The notes beneath the pieces are model-generated. The model made no database searches and was not told where the DNA came from. It saw only the letters and a list, made by a program, of their open reading frames with translations. DNA of 64,000 nt, from positions 15,604,501 through 15,668,500 of the forward strand of contig CM063283.1 of the NCBI GenBank assembly GCA_032173965.1, read 5' to 3'. Shown piece after piece: positions 23,236 through 32,097 of this stretch; position 1 is the first letter of the stretch; the number at the start of each line of letters is the position of its first letter. Both the position numbers and the translations under genes were made by a program. The DNA is from Sitta carolinensis. Lineage: Eukaryota; Chordata; Aves; Passeriformes; Sittidae.

Positions 23236-24865
23236 GAGGTTTAACAAGAGTTAAACCAAGTGGAAGGTGCTGCACATCATTTAGGGCAATCTCTGACGTC
23301 AATCCAGGGGAGAATGAACAGATCCACAGCAAGGATCTGTGCTGGGAAAAGGACCTTTGGATGCTGCTGGGTAAGAGACTGGACATGCCCCAGCCACGTG
23401 CACTTCAAAAGTAGTTTGGGCAGTAGGGGAGGGAGGGGATTCTGCCCTTCTGTCCTGCTCAGGTGATATCCACCTGTAGAGCTGCATCCAGCTCTGAGGT
23501 CCCATGACAAGAAGTGCATGGAAGTGTTGGAGTGAGTCCGAAGGAAGACACCAAATTGATTAGAGGGATGGAGCACCTCTCCTATAAGGAAAGGCTAAGA
23601 GACTTCGATTGGTTAGCTTAGACAAAAGAAGGCTTTGGGGCAATTTAATTGCTGCCATCCAGTACCTGAAGGGAGCAGTGTTAGTTTTGCATGGCCTGGT
23701 TTTTGGTAGCTGGTGGGGGGCCACAGAAGTGGCTTCTGTGAAGAGCTGCTAGAAGCTTCCACCATGTCTGGCAGAGCCAATCCCTGATGGCTCTGAAGAT
23801 GGACATGCTGCTGGACAAGCCTGGGCCAATTAGAGATGATTTGTAATGCCTCCGTGATAACATATTTAAGAAGAAAATCAAAACAAAGAGGAGCAGGTTT
23901 TTTCCTAGTCAGAGAAGAGAAGGAGGTGAAAATATGTGAGGGAAAAGAGCATGGAGACACCAAGGACAGTGAGGAAGGAGGGGGAGGAGGTGCTCCAGGT
24001 GCCAGAGCCAAGATTCCTCTGCAGGCCACGGTGAGGACCATGGTGAAGCAGCTGTGCCCCTGCATCCCATGGGGATGCGCAGGGAATGCAGAGATCCACC
24101 TGCAGCCCATGAGGGAGGTGATATGCTGGAGCATGTGGATGCCTGGAGGAGGCTGTGATCCAGTGGGAGAGCTGGTGGAGAGAGAGGGCCCCTGCTTCCA
24201 GGCTAGAGCAGCCTGTCCTTGGAGGACTGCACCCCCATGGAAGAGTGACCCATGCAGCAGCAGTCTGGGGAGGACTGTGTGCCCATGGGGGGAACTTGGG
24301 TTGCAGCAGTTTTGGAAGGAAAGACTGCTGCTTGTGAGATTGGAGCCACATCGGAAAAGTTCATGGAGAACTGTCTCCCATGGGAGGGACCGCATGGGAG
24401 GTCTCACAGGGGAAGGGCTCTTCTCCTGGAGCAGCAAAAGAAGAACTCAGCTGATGTACTGACCAAACCCCCCATGCCCTGTCTCCCTGTGGTGTTAGTG
24501 GGAAGGAGGGAGGGGTTGGGGGAAGAAAAAGTGTTTTAAGGGCTTATTTTACTTCTCATTTTCCTCCTCTGCTTTTGTTAGTAATAAATTCACTTTGTAC
24601 TTCTAAGTTGAACCCGTTTTTCCCTTGGAGTGTTTTTCCTGGTCCTTAACTCATGAAGCCTTCATTAATTTTTCTTTCTCTTCCACCCATGTGTGGCAGG
24701 GGACCGTGAGTGAGTGATCTTTGTGGGTGCCTGGCTTTGGGACAGTGTCAAACCATGACAGGAACTTGCAAGAAAGACATAGCAAAACTATTTACTAGAG
24801 CCTGAAATTCAGAACAAGTGGGAATGGGTTCAAATTAAAAGAGTAGGTTTAGACTGTATATTAGG
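23236..24865 (+). mobile_element. CR1 fragment split by LTR B
   Basis: CR1 sequence on the plus strand occupies 23236-23678 and resumes at 24761-24865. The halves join within the CR1 segment AGTACCTGAAGGGAGC / CTTGCAAGAAAGAC. It covers the end of ORF2 and part of the 3' untranslated region. The CR1 3' terminus is not reached because another LTR-like element begins at 24866. Confidence 0.8.
23679..24760 (+). mobile_element. Solo LTR B, 1.08 kb, inserted into CR1
   Basis: It runs TGTTAGTTTTGCATGG to CAAACCATGACA (1082 bp), with AATAAA at 24583-24588 close to the 3' end. Flanks GGAGC (23672-23676) and GGAAC (24761-24765) probably represent a 5-bp target duplication with one change, leaving two extra bases at the left border. 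It carries a 208-codon sense frame (23836-24462) and a 274-codon antisense frame (24437-23613). No retroviral protein domain is recognisable in either. It is the inverted near-twin of LTR A. Confidence 0.85.
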
Positions 24866-25330
24866 TGTCAGACATGTGGAGCTTAACTCAGACAATATAT
24901 CAAGCAGTAATTCAATTTATTAATTAAATTGGTAAAGTATGAGCAATGGTGTTGTGTACGGTAGAGAAGTTTCCCTCTCTGACTGCACACTGATTGCTGG
25001 GCTTGTAGGTATTTATAAAAGAGCTAAATTTCTTTTTGTTATTATTCCTACAAACCAGCTACAATAAATTATTCCAGTGGAGTGATTCAGTTTTCATGTA
25101 GATTCCCTGCAGCTGTTCAGCTTGGCTAATGGGTCCAGCCCCTCCTGTTTTGTTTTGTCAGATTTCCACCCAGACGGCAAACCTTTTCTCTTAGGAAACA
25201 GGTGAAAACAAAAAATGAGGTCACCTTTTATTCTCTACTCCTTTTGTGTTTCTTAATGTGCAAAAAGGCCATGCCCAGGGCAAAGGCTTGTTGCAAAATC
25301 TCTACTGTGCCAGAGGCAAAAAAAGAAACA
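24866..25330 (-). mobile_element. LTR-like element inserted in the CR1 tail
   Basis: The left edge TGTCAGACATGTGG directly follows CR1 sequence ending ATTAGG. On the minus strand a TATA-type TTTTATAAATACC (complement near 25010-25020) is followed about 90 bp later by AATAAA (complement near 24920), and the element ends in CA. The right border is uncertain: candidates lie near 25317 or 25330, and no matching target duplication was found. It is probably an old class II LTR. Confidence 0.55.
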
Positions 25331-26214
25331 AAAAAGAGATGGAAATCACAGAGTGAATAAAATAGAAGTGGAATATTATTCAAAAATTTCCTGAAAATGT
25401 TATGAAACTCTTTCCACTTCTAGCCTGGCATTTCTACTTTTGCAAAAGCGACAGGCAAGGCAATTTTGAAGAATATACAGAGGCACAGAAGAGTTATTGT
25501 AAATAATTGTCCAGTGCACTCCAGCATGGAGAACCAGGTCAAACAAGTCACCTTTCCCTTTTCTTCCTCTCAGCTGTTTCTTATATTCTATTTCATCCCT
25601 GCCAACCATGACAAAATGATGATTCTGAAGCAACATGCTCAGAAACTGAAAGGCTGGCTTAGAAATTGTGAAGATTAATGTACTCTGAATTATTTTTCTC
25701 AGACTCCTTGGTTTTGATACATTTAGACACATTCAGGACATATATTCTAGCTTTTTCAACGTCCATGAAAGAAAAATTATTTTTTTTGTTTTCTTCCAAG
25801 GCGGGGAGAAATGAAAGCCCACATACTCAGTTCCCAGAACTGGGCCTTTAAGTAAAAACATAGACATTATGATTTGCACAATGAAGTCACAAGAGCTGTC
25901 AGCTGTCTGGACTTCATTCTTCAGGAGTCATTGTTCTGCTCTTACAATACCCAGTGTGGTTTCACTGGAGAGGAAAAAGGGGAAGAGAAACTAAATATTT
26001 TATGGTGGCAGTTCCCCCACCATAAGCATGTTATTACAATTTCCTGGACAGACTGTTCTGGTAGTTTCTTCTTCTGCCTTAGTCTGAGCTCTGGAATAGT
26101 GTTGTTTGCAATATGGTAGATCAGTTGCAATAGGTTACATCACTACTTGGGTGTGATGGGTAAAACTGTATTGGAGCACCCAAGCCGATGTTATTTCTTC
26201 AGATCTCTTTGAAC
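25331..26214. other. No gene or repeat recognised
   Basis: A 110-codon minus frame (25400-25732) and a 70-codon plus frame overlap it without recognisable domains. It may include a remnant of the CR1 interrupted at 24865, but I cannot support that. Confidence 0.4.
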
Positions 26215-26551
26215 AATTTAGGTTGGAAGAGCCCTCTAAGATCTTTGGGTCCAACTGTTCACCCAGCACTTCAAGCCCACCACTAACCCATGTTACCAAG
26301 TGCCACATCCACATGTCAACTAAATACCGCTAGGTTTAGGGACTCCACCACTGCCCTGGTGCGTTCATTTGGCATGGCTGATTTTTTGTAAGTGGGGGAG
26401 GGCCACAGGAGTAACTTCTGTGAGAAGCTGCTGACTTCTGATGCCCCTGAAGATGGACATGGTGCTGGCCCAATTAGAGAGGTGGTAACGCCTCTGTGAT
26501 GACATATTTAAGAAGAAAAATCAATACAGCACAAGCATAGATTTTTTCCAG

Positions 26552-26967
26552 GGGTGGGAAAGCGTTGCCATCCAGGGTCACCCCTGGTGTGGAATGTGGC
26601 AATCCATCTCAGTGTGGTCTATGGTGAGTCTTGCCTGCCTGGCCATGCACTAGCCATCTGTGATGGAAGCTTCCCCTTCCCTGCGAGCCTTACCTGTCTG
26701 GCTGCCCCTAGCTAGCCACTGCAGGCAGAAGGTCAAGAGTGGCGGCAGCAGCTTCTCCTTCCTAGCACCCCACATGAAGAGAGGTGTTTAATAGTGTCAG
26801 CACTGTGGTGGCTGCCACTGCCCATGCAATAGAGGCAGGGCTGCATGGCCAGCAGCAGAAGCATGACAAGTGATTCCTGACGTGGAACCTAGACAAGATA
26901 AACTTGTTGGTACTGCGGGATCTTGCAAAAATCTTTGAATTAGTGGAACTTGTTGACAATGGTACCT
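26552..26967. other. Extra segment inside the LTR, of unknown origin
   Basis: LTR A and B pass directly from the AGAAGAAAATCAA region to TTTTTTCCTAGTCAGAGAAG. Here about 415 bp intervene. Similar strings of about 18 bp (CAAGCATAGATTTTTTCC near 26534 and CAAGCAGCAGTTTTTCTTC near 26969) stand at the two borders and could be a target-site or tandem duplication. One plus frame near its end reads DKINLLVLRDLAKIFELVEL, which looks protein-like but which I cannot assign. Confidence 0.5.
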
Positions 26968-27326
26968 ACAAGCAGCAGTTTTTCTTCAAGTCAGAGAAGA
27001 GAAGGAAGTGAGGACATGTGAGAGAAAGCAACATGGTGGCACCAAGGTCAGTGGAAAAAAGTGGGGGGAGGAGGTGCTTCAAGTGTCAGAGCCAAGATTC
27101 CTCTGCAAGCTGTGGTGAGGATGGTGGTAAAACAAACAGTAACCCTCATCATGTATGAAGTCCACGAGGGATGCAGAGATCCACTCACAGCCTGTGGGAA
27201 AAGTGCTTATGCCAGAGTGGGTGGATGCTAGAGAAAGCTATGGTCTAGTGGGAGACCCATATAGGGAGAGAGAGCAAGGGCCCTGTTTCCCAACTAGAGC
27301 AGCCTATCCTTTGAAGAGTGCATCTT

Positions 27327-28848
27327 TGTGGTTTGACACTGGCACAACGCCAGGTATCCACCAGAGTCGCTCGCTCACCCTCTGTAGCAGTCTTCTGGGT
27401 TAATTCCCCTTGCTACATCAAACCCGGTTAGGCTGGGGAGTGTGGCTGTAATAACGGGGACAGATCCAACACAGTAGCCAAAAGTACCTTCAACAGAGCA
27501 AAGTGGTCACATGGGCAGAAGGCAGCACCTAAGGCTGAAGGGCCTGAGAGCTACCTCCAGTGACTGAGCTGGCTTCCTTGTGAAAGACCCAGGGGTGTGG
27601 CTAACTTAACAATACATAGGGTTACCTGGGGCAGACATCCAATCCTGTACCCAGGACAGGGACCAGGCCATCTTGAACTAACAGAGAGGTAGAACTTGAG
27701 ACTTGACCTGCCTCTGGGTCATCACCTTTCAGTGTCCCCCTTCCCATGGCCTCATGCTGATACTGTCTGAATACAGAGCCTGGGCCAAATCATGACCTAT
27801 CCCATCTGATTTGGTCCCCACAACCCTCCCCTGCCACAGATGGGCAAAGGAGGGAAAGGAAAAAAGTTAACGAAGGCTTCATGAGTGAGATAAGGACTGG
27901 GAGAAAACACTTTAAGGGCAAAACAGGCTCAACTTTAGTTGCAAAGCGAACTTTATTACTAAGAGAAGAGGATAATGAGAAGTAAAATAAACTTTTAAAA
28001 CACCTTATCTCCACACCCCGCCCCCAGCCCCCTCCCTCCTTCCCACCAATGGCGCAGGGAAACAGGGCATGGGGGTTTTGCCTAGTTCATCACCAAGATT
28101 TTCTTCCACTTCTCTGGGAGTGGAGTCATTCCCCTGTGAGGCCATGGGGTCCCTCCCATGGGAGACAGTTCCCTGTGAACTAACCTGGTGTGGGTCCACT
28201 CTCAAAAGCAGCAGCCATATCACACCTGCTGCAAATGTGAGTCCCTCCCTTGGGCACACAGTCCTCTCAAAACTGCTGTAATGTGAGTCTCTCATTCCAC
28301 AGGGTGCAGTCCTCCAAGAACAGGCTGCTCCAGCCTGGAAACAGAGCCCTCTCTCTTCCCCGGGTCTTTCACTGGATCACAGCCTCCTCCAGGCATCCAT
28401 CTGCTCCCATGTGGGCGCCTCCTGCACAGGCTGCAGGTGGATCTATGCATTCCCTGTGGACCCATGGGCTGCAGGGGGACAACTTGCTTCACCATAGTCT
28501 TCCCAATGGCCTGCAGAGGAATTTCAGCTCCAGTGCCTGGAACAGCTCCTCCCACTCCTTCCTCACTGACATTGGTGTCTCCATGTTTTTTCCCTCACAT
28601 ATTCTCACCTCCTTCTCTTCTCTGATTAGAAGCAAAAACCCTGACTTTGTTTTGATTTTCTTCTTAAATATGTTATCACAGACATGTTTCCAGTGTCTCT
28701 GGCCCAGTTTTGGCCAGCAGCATGTCCATCTTCAGAGCCATCAGCCATCGATTCTGCCAGACATGATGAGAAGCTTTCAGCAGCTTCTCACAGGAGCTGT
28801 CTTTGTGGCCTCCCGCTACCAAAAACCAGGCTGTGCCAAACCAATACA
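27327..28848 (-). mobile_element. Inverted LTR of the same family, nested at level three
   Basis: On the plus strand it runs TGTGGTTTGACACTGG to AACCAATACA. It is interrupted by the solo LTR at 27383-27822, leaving about 1080 bp of its own, the length of LTR A and B. It sits inside the plus-oriented LTR at the position equivalent to the CTGCACCCCCATGG segment of B. The flanks no longer form a clean duplication. It carries a 205-codon frame antisense to the LTR (28250-28867) that aligns with the antisense frame of LTR A. Confidence 0.8.
27383..27822. mobile_element. Solo LTR with 6-bp target-site duplication, innermost of the nest
   Basis: A 440-bp element starts TGTAGCAGTCTTCTGGG and ends GGTCCCCACA. 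It is flanked by the perfect duplication ACCCTC at 27377-27382 and 27823-27828. The host LTR sequence is restored when it is removed. A 6-bp duplication suggests a class II (ERVK-like) element. I see no clear polyadenylation signal and leave the strand open. Confidence 0.8.
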
Positions 28849-29345
28849 CTCCACCCCTCCTGAATGAGTGACCCATGCCACAACAGTTTTGGGACAACTG
28901 TTTGCCAATGGGAGGGGACACCACGGCATAGCAGAAAAAAGACTCCTCTCCCTGTGCAAACAGAAAATTATCTCGAGTGATGAACTGACCAAACGCTCAT
29001 GTCCTGTCTCCCTGTGCTGGCGGTGGGAAGAAGGGAGGGGCTAGGGGAAAGAAAAGGTGTTTTAAGGCCTTATTTACTTCTCATTATCCTACTCTGACTC
29101 TGTTAATAATAAATCTACCTTATATCTTTAAATTTAAACCTGTTATGCCCTTAGAATGTTTTTCTCCTAGTACTTATCTCAACTCATGAGCCCCTTTTTA
29201 ATTTTTTTCCCTCTCCTTTGCCCAACTGTAGCAGGAGAGGGTAAGCAAATAACTTTCATGAGTGCCTGGCGTTTGGCCAGTGTCAAACTACGACACCTGG
29301 GCAGTCTGTTAAAATGCTCAGTACTTTTGATACCTTGCACCTTTC

Positions 29346-30344
29346 TGTGGCAGGATATTGTCCTTGCTTTGTACGAAGAATGGATAACACTGGGCTCTGG
29401 GCTGAATTGCATCATCTGGGTTTAATAAAATAATACTTCAAAAAAGCACAAGTCATGTTCCCATGTTACTGCATAGTGAAACTTATATCAGATGATGAGA
29501 TGGCTCTGCAACACAAAAGGCCCAGAGCTATTCAATATTAATTCACCTTCACTTCCATAAGTGCATTCAACTTTAGCTGAATTCAACAAAAGCTGAAATA
29601 TCTTCCTGGAGGTGGGCCAAAATTATTGTTTTATCATGATCCTGTCTTGCTTGCTTGTGTCTGTAGAACTAATAGCATTGCTGAGGGGTGGATGGGGAGG
29701 TGACGCATTTTCTCATTACTGGTGAAAAAGGACATTATTTTAACTGGGCATAGAGAAAAAGAGAACACTTTTCTCCCTGTGGTAACAATAAAAAGTTCTC
29801 TGTTTTTGTTTTTGCCTTGATACTACTGCATCAAGCAAGCATCAGTGGGGCTCCATGGGTTCACAACCCAACAGCATTTGGCATCATGCAGATTCTGTGG
29901 ATCTCTTCCAGGTTTTTGCTACTGCAAAGAGTCAGATCCCCAATGCAGCTTCAAAAATGGTGATTAGGGAAACTGTTTCCGAAAAGACATATTTTTTCAC
30001 CTTTCTTGCCATAACTTAGACAATCAGGTAATTCCTCCATCTGGTTCATATTCATGGCTGATCATACATGCCTCTTACTAGCTGATCAGTGTACATTCTC
30101 GTTACTTGAACTAATGTTTCTTTATGCCATGAGGGTCCCTAATACGTTGCATGTGTTTTTTATCTGTGGCTTTTTGGGATCTTTTCCAGGAAGTTTCAGA
30201 TCATTACATCAAACCTTTCTCATCTGAAAAGGATTGAGGTAATAACCCACAATATCTTGGAGGGAGTGGGAGTTAGGGGGGGAGTAAGCAGGGCAGGTTG
30301 TGATGGGGAGGTGATGGAGGCAGGTGGGTGAAGAGAGAAAAAAG
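29346..30344. other. No gene or repeat recognised
   Basis: There is no convincing exon or interspersed repeat. The minus frames of 132-147 codons starting at 30209-30273 run through the repeat at 30345-30440 and owe their length to it. Confidence 0.45.
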
Positions 30345-30440
30345 AGAAGGAAAGAAGTGTCGGAAGGAAGGAAGTGTCGGAAGGAAGTGTCGGAAGGAAG
30401 CATCGGAAGGAAGTGTTGGAAGAAAGGAAGGAAGGAAGGA
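30345..30440. repeat. Interrupted GGAAGGAAGTGTC minisatellite
   Basis: Roughly five degenerate copies of a 13-bp unit (GGAAGGAAGTGTC, with variants CATC and GTTG) pass into pure GGAA repeats. Read on the minus strand they give Phe/Pro/Ser-rich frames. Confidence 0.85.
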
Positions 30441-31428
30441 ATATTTGTTTCTATAATGCATTGAAGACAAAAGAATGAAAATTGCATGCAGGATAGATGG
30501 AAGGAATGTGGCCTTTGGCCCTCCAGCAAAGGTGTCATAAAATGTTTTGTATTGAAGCAAAATGTCAAAATGCAAGATCTTAAACAAGAGAAGCAGTTGG
30601 TACAAAACCGAAACCACTGTGACCACTGCAAAGTGGTGGGCCTGATCCCCAAGTCCCTGGTTGACTTTCACTCACAGAGCTGAACACTTATTAGTTAAGA
30701 TGTTTCAATGAACAACGGCTGGCTTTTTAGGATGAAAGAGAAACAGAAAGTTCTGTGTTTTAAGAAACCCCTTTAAAAGCTTCCAGCATGAGAGGGAAAA
30801 GACCACGAGGAATCACTGGCAAAGGAAGGTGAGTTTTAAGTTTAAATGTAAGTTATGTGACCTTACACTCCATTTCAGCCAACACTATACCTCACTCTGG
30901 TATTCACTCCTTTTTCTTCACCTCATCTGAAAGTTGCCTTGGCAACAGAAATTGCCGTTTACGTCCACTTTGTGTTTTCTGGCTGAGAGCCAGCTATCTA
31001 CTGTCCCAGCTAAATGAACCCAGGTTCTTCCAAAACTGTTCAACGCTTACAGCACTTTTCCAGCAGGGGAAAGACGACCTTGCAGGGTGTCAGAATAGGG
31101 ATCTCTGTGTGTGTGTGTGTGTGTGCATGTGTGTGTGTGTTTATACCTCCAATACAGGAAAATTACTTTAAAAGTGGGCTTTTCCAAAGTTCTGAACAGT
31201 GTGTTCCTCCTGCTTTCTCTTGGGGTTAGAGGTGCTCAATAGTTTTAAAGACAAATAATGAGTGCCTCAAATGCCCTGGATATTTTGAGAAGCTTTAATA
31301 TAAAATATATCTACAAAGCCCTTTCAAATAGATCTGTAACGCTCTATTTGAAATGCTGAGGTTGAAGCCTCCCTGAATGGAAAACTCTTGAGTGGAAAAA
31401 GCCATATCAAAGTAGCTTTGTAAGTGGC
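30441..31428. other. Unrecognised DNA with a GT microsatellite
   Basis: A GT repeat at about 31105-31140 has one CA interruption. The 104-codon plus frame across it reads CVCVCV and is an artefact. Confidence 0.5.
31105..31140. repeat. GT dinucleotide microsatellite
   Basis: About seventeen GT units are seen with a single GCAT interruption. Confidence 0.95.
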
Positions 31429-32097
31429 TGTCTTGGTTTAAGGCAAATTTGGGAAGGGACCTCAAAATAGGTCCCTCCAGAAAACCAATCCAATGGCCCC
31501 TTCCCCCAACTGGTTCAGGAAAGGAAAAGAGGAGAAACAAAACAAAACAAAAAAATTCCTTAGAGGAAAGTGGAAAAAATGTATTTATTTAACAGGCCAA
31601 GCACAACAAATGAACATCAAGGAACAAAACCTCCTGCTTCTCCGCAGAGATGACAAATCCAGCCAGTCTGTGCCGTGGGTGCAGCTCGGCTCGCTCAGTC
31701 TGTGCCAGTCCCTGGCACTGGGAAATGCCAGGCCCAAGCCAGGCCCGGTGGGCCACAGGGATGAGCTCTTGGTGCTCTGCTGGGGGTTAGTCCAGAGTAG
31801 GTTTGAACAGTTCCAAGGAAAAAAAAGGAAAAGAAACTCACAGTCCGGAAAACTTTTCTGCTTCAGCTAGCCACGAACTAACAGAAAGCAAAAGAGAGCT
31901 CTCTCCCGCCGTCCGCACTGCCGCCAACACTCGCTGTGTCCTCCAAAACTGCAAATTCTTATCTTGATGTTTTGAAAACACCCGCCTCAGACATTCCACT
32001 GCTTCTTCTTCACTCTTAGATCCAGTCTTAAAGGTGCAGAACTCATTTTTGATTTAAACAGACGAATGGGGATACAATTCAGCAGTAACCCAGGACA
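31429..32097 (-). mobile_element. Solo LTR (ERVL-type) with 5-bp target-site duplication
   Basis: A 669-bp element starts TGTCTTGGTTTAAGGC and ends AGTAACCCAGGACA. It is flanked by the perfect duplication GTGGC at 31424-31428 and 32098-32102. On the minus strand AATAAATAC (complement of 31581-31590) lies about 155 bp from the end, giving the orientation. It is a sister copy of the LTR at 7482-8107. The 125-codon plus frame over its left part is antisense to the LTR and has no domain. Confidence 0.85.

Larger units (their letters stand above)
26360..29295 (+). mobile_element. LTR (A/B family), itself interrupted by an inverted relative
   Basis: The outer ends are TGCGTTCATTTGGCATGG and GTGTCAAACTACGACA. 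They are flanked by the perfect 5-bp duplication CCTGG at 26355-26359 and 29296-29300. LTR sequence occupies 26360-27326 and 28849-29295. The gap holds a minus-strand copy of the same family. A segment of about 415 bp (26552-26967) has no counterpart in LTR A or B. The 3' part keeps AATAAA near 29108. It is clearly more diverged than A and B, hence older. Confidence 0.85.
26215..29345 (-). mobile_element. CR1 3' fragment, outer shell of a nested cluster
   Basis: CR1 sequence on the minus strand lies at 26215-26359 (TTTAGGTTGGAAGAGCCC ... GACTCCACCACTGCCCTGG) and resumes at 29296 (CCTGGGCAGTCTGTTAAAATGC) to about 29345. The whole LTR nest in between was inserted into this CR1. The right-hand piece fades quickly. 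Confidence 0.8.

Noticed and set aside
20315..24760. LTR A and LTR B as the two ends of one provirus
   Set aside because: They are in opposite orientation, have separate flanking duplications, and the spacer contains an ERVL-type LTR and CR1 rather than viral genes.
30209..30671. 147- and 132-codon minus frames as Phe/Pro/Ser-rich proteins
   Set aside because: They translate the GGAAGGAA minisatellite.
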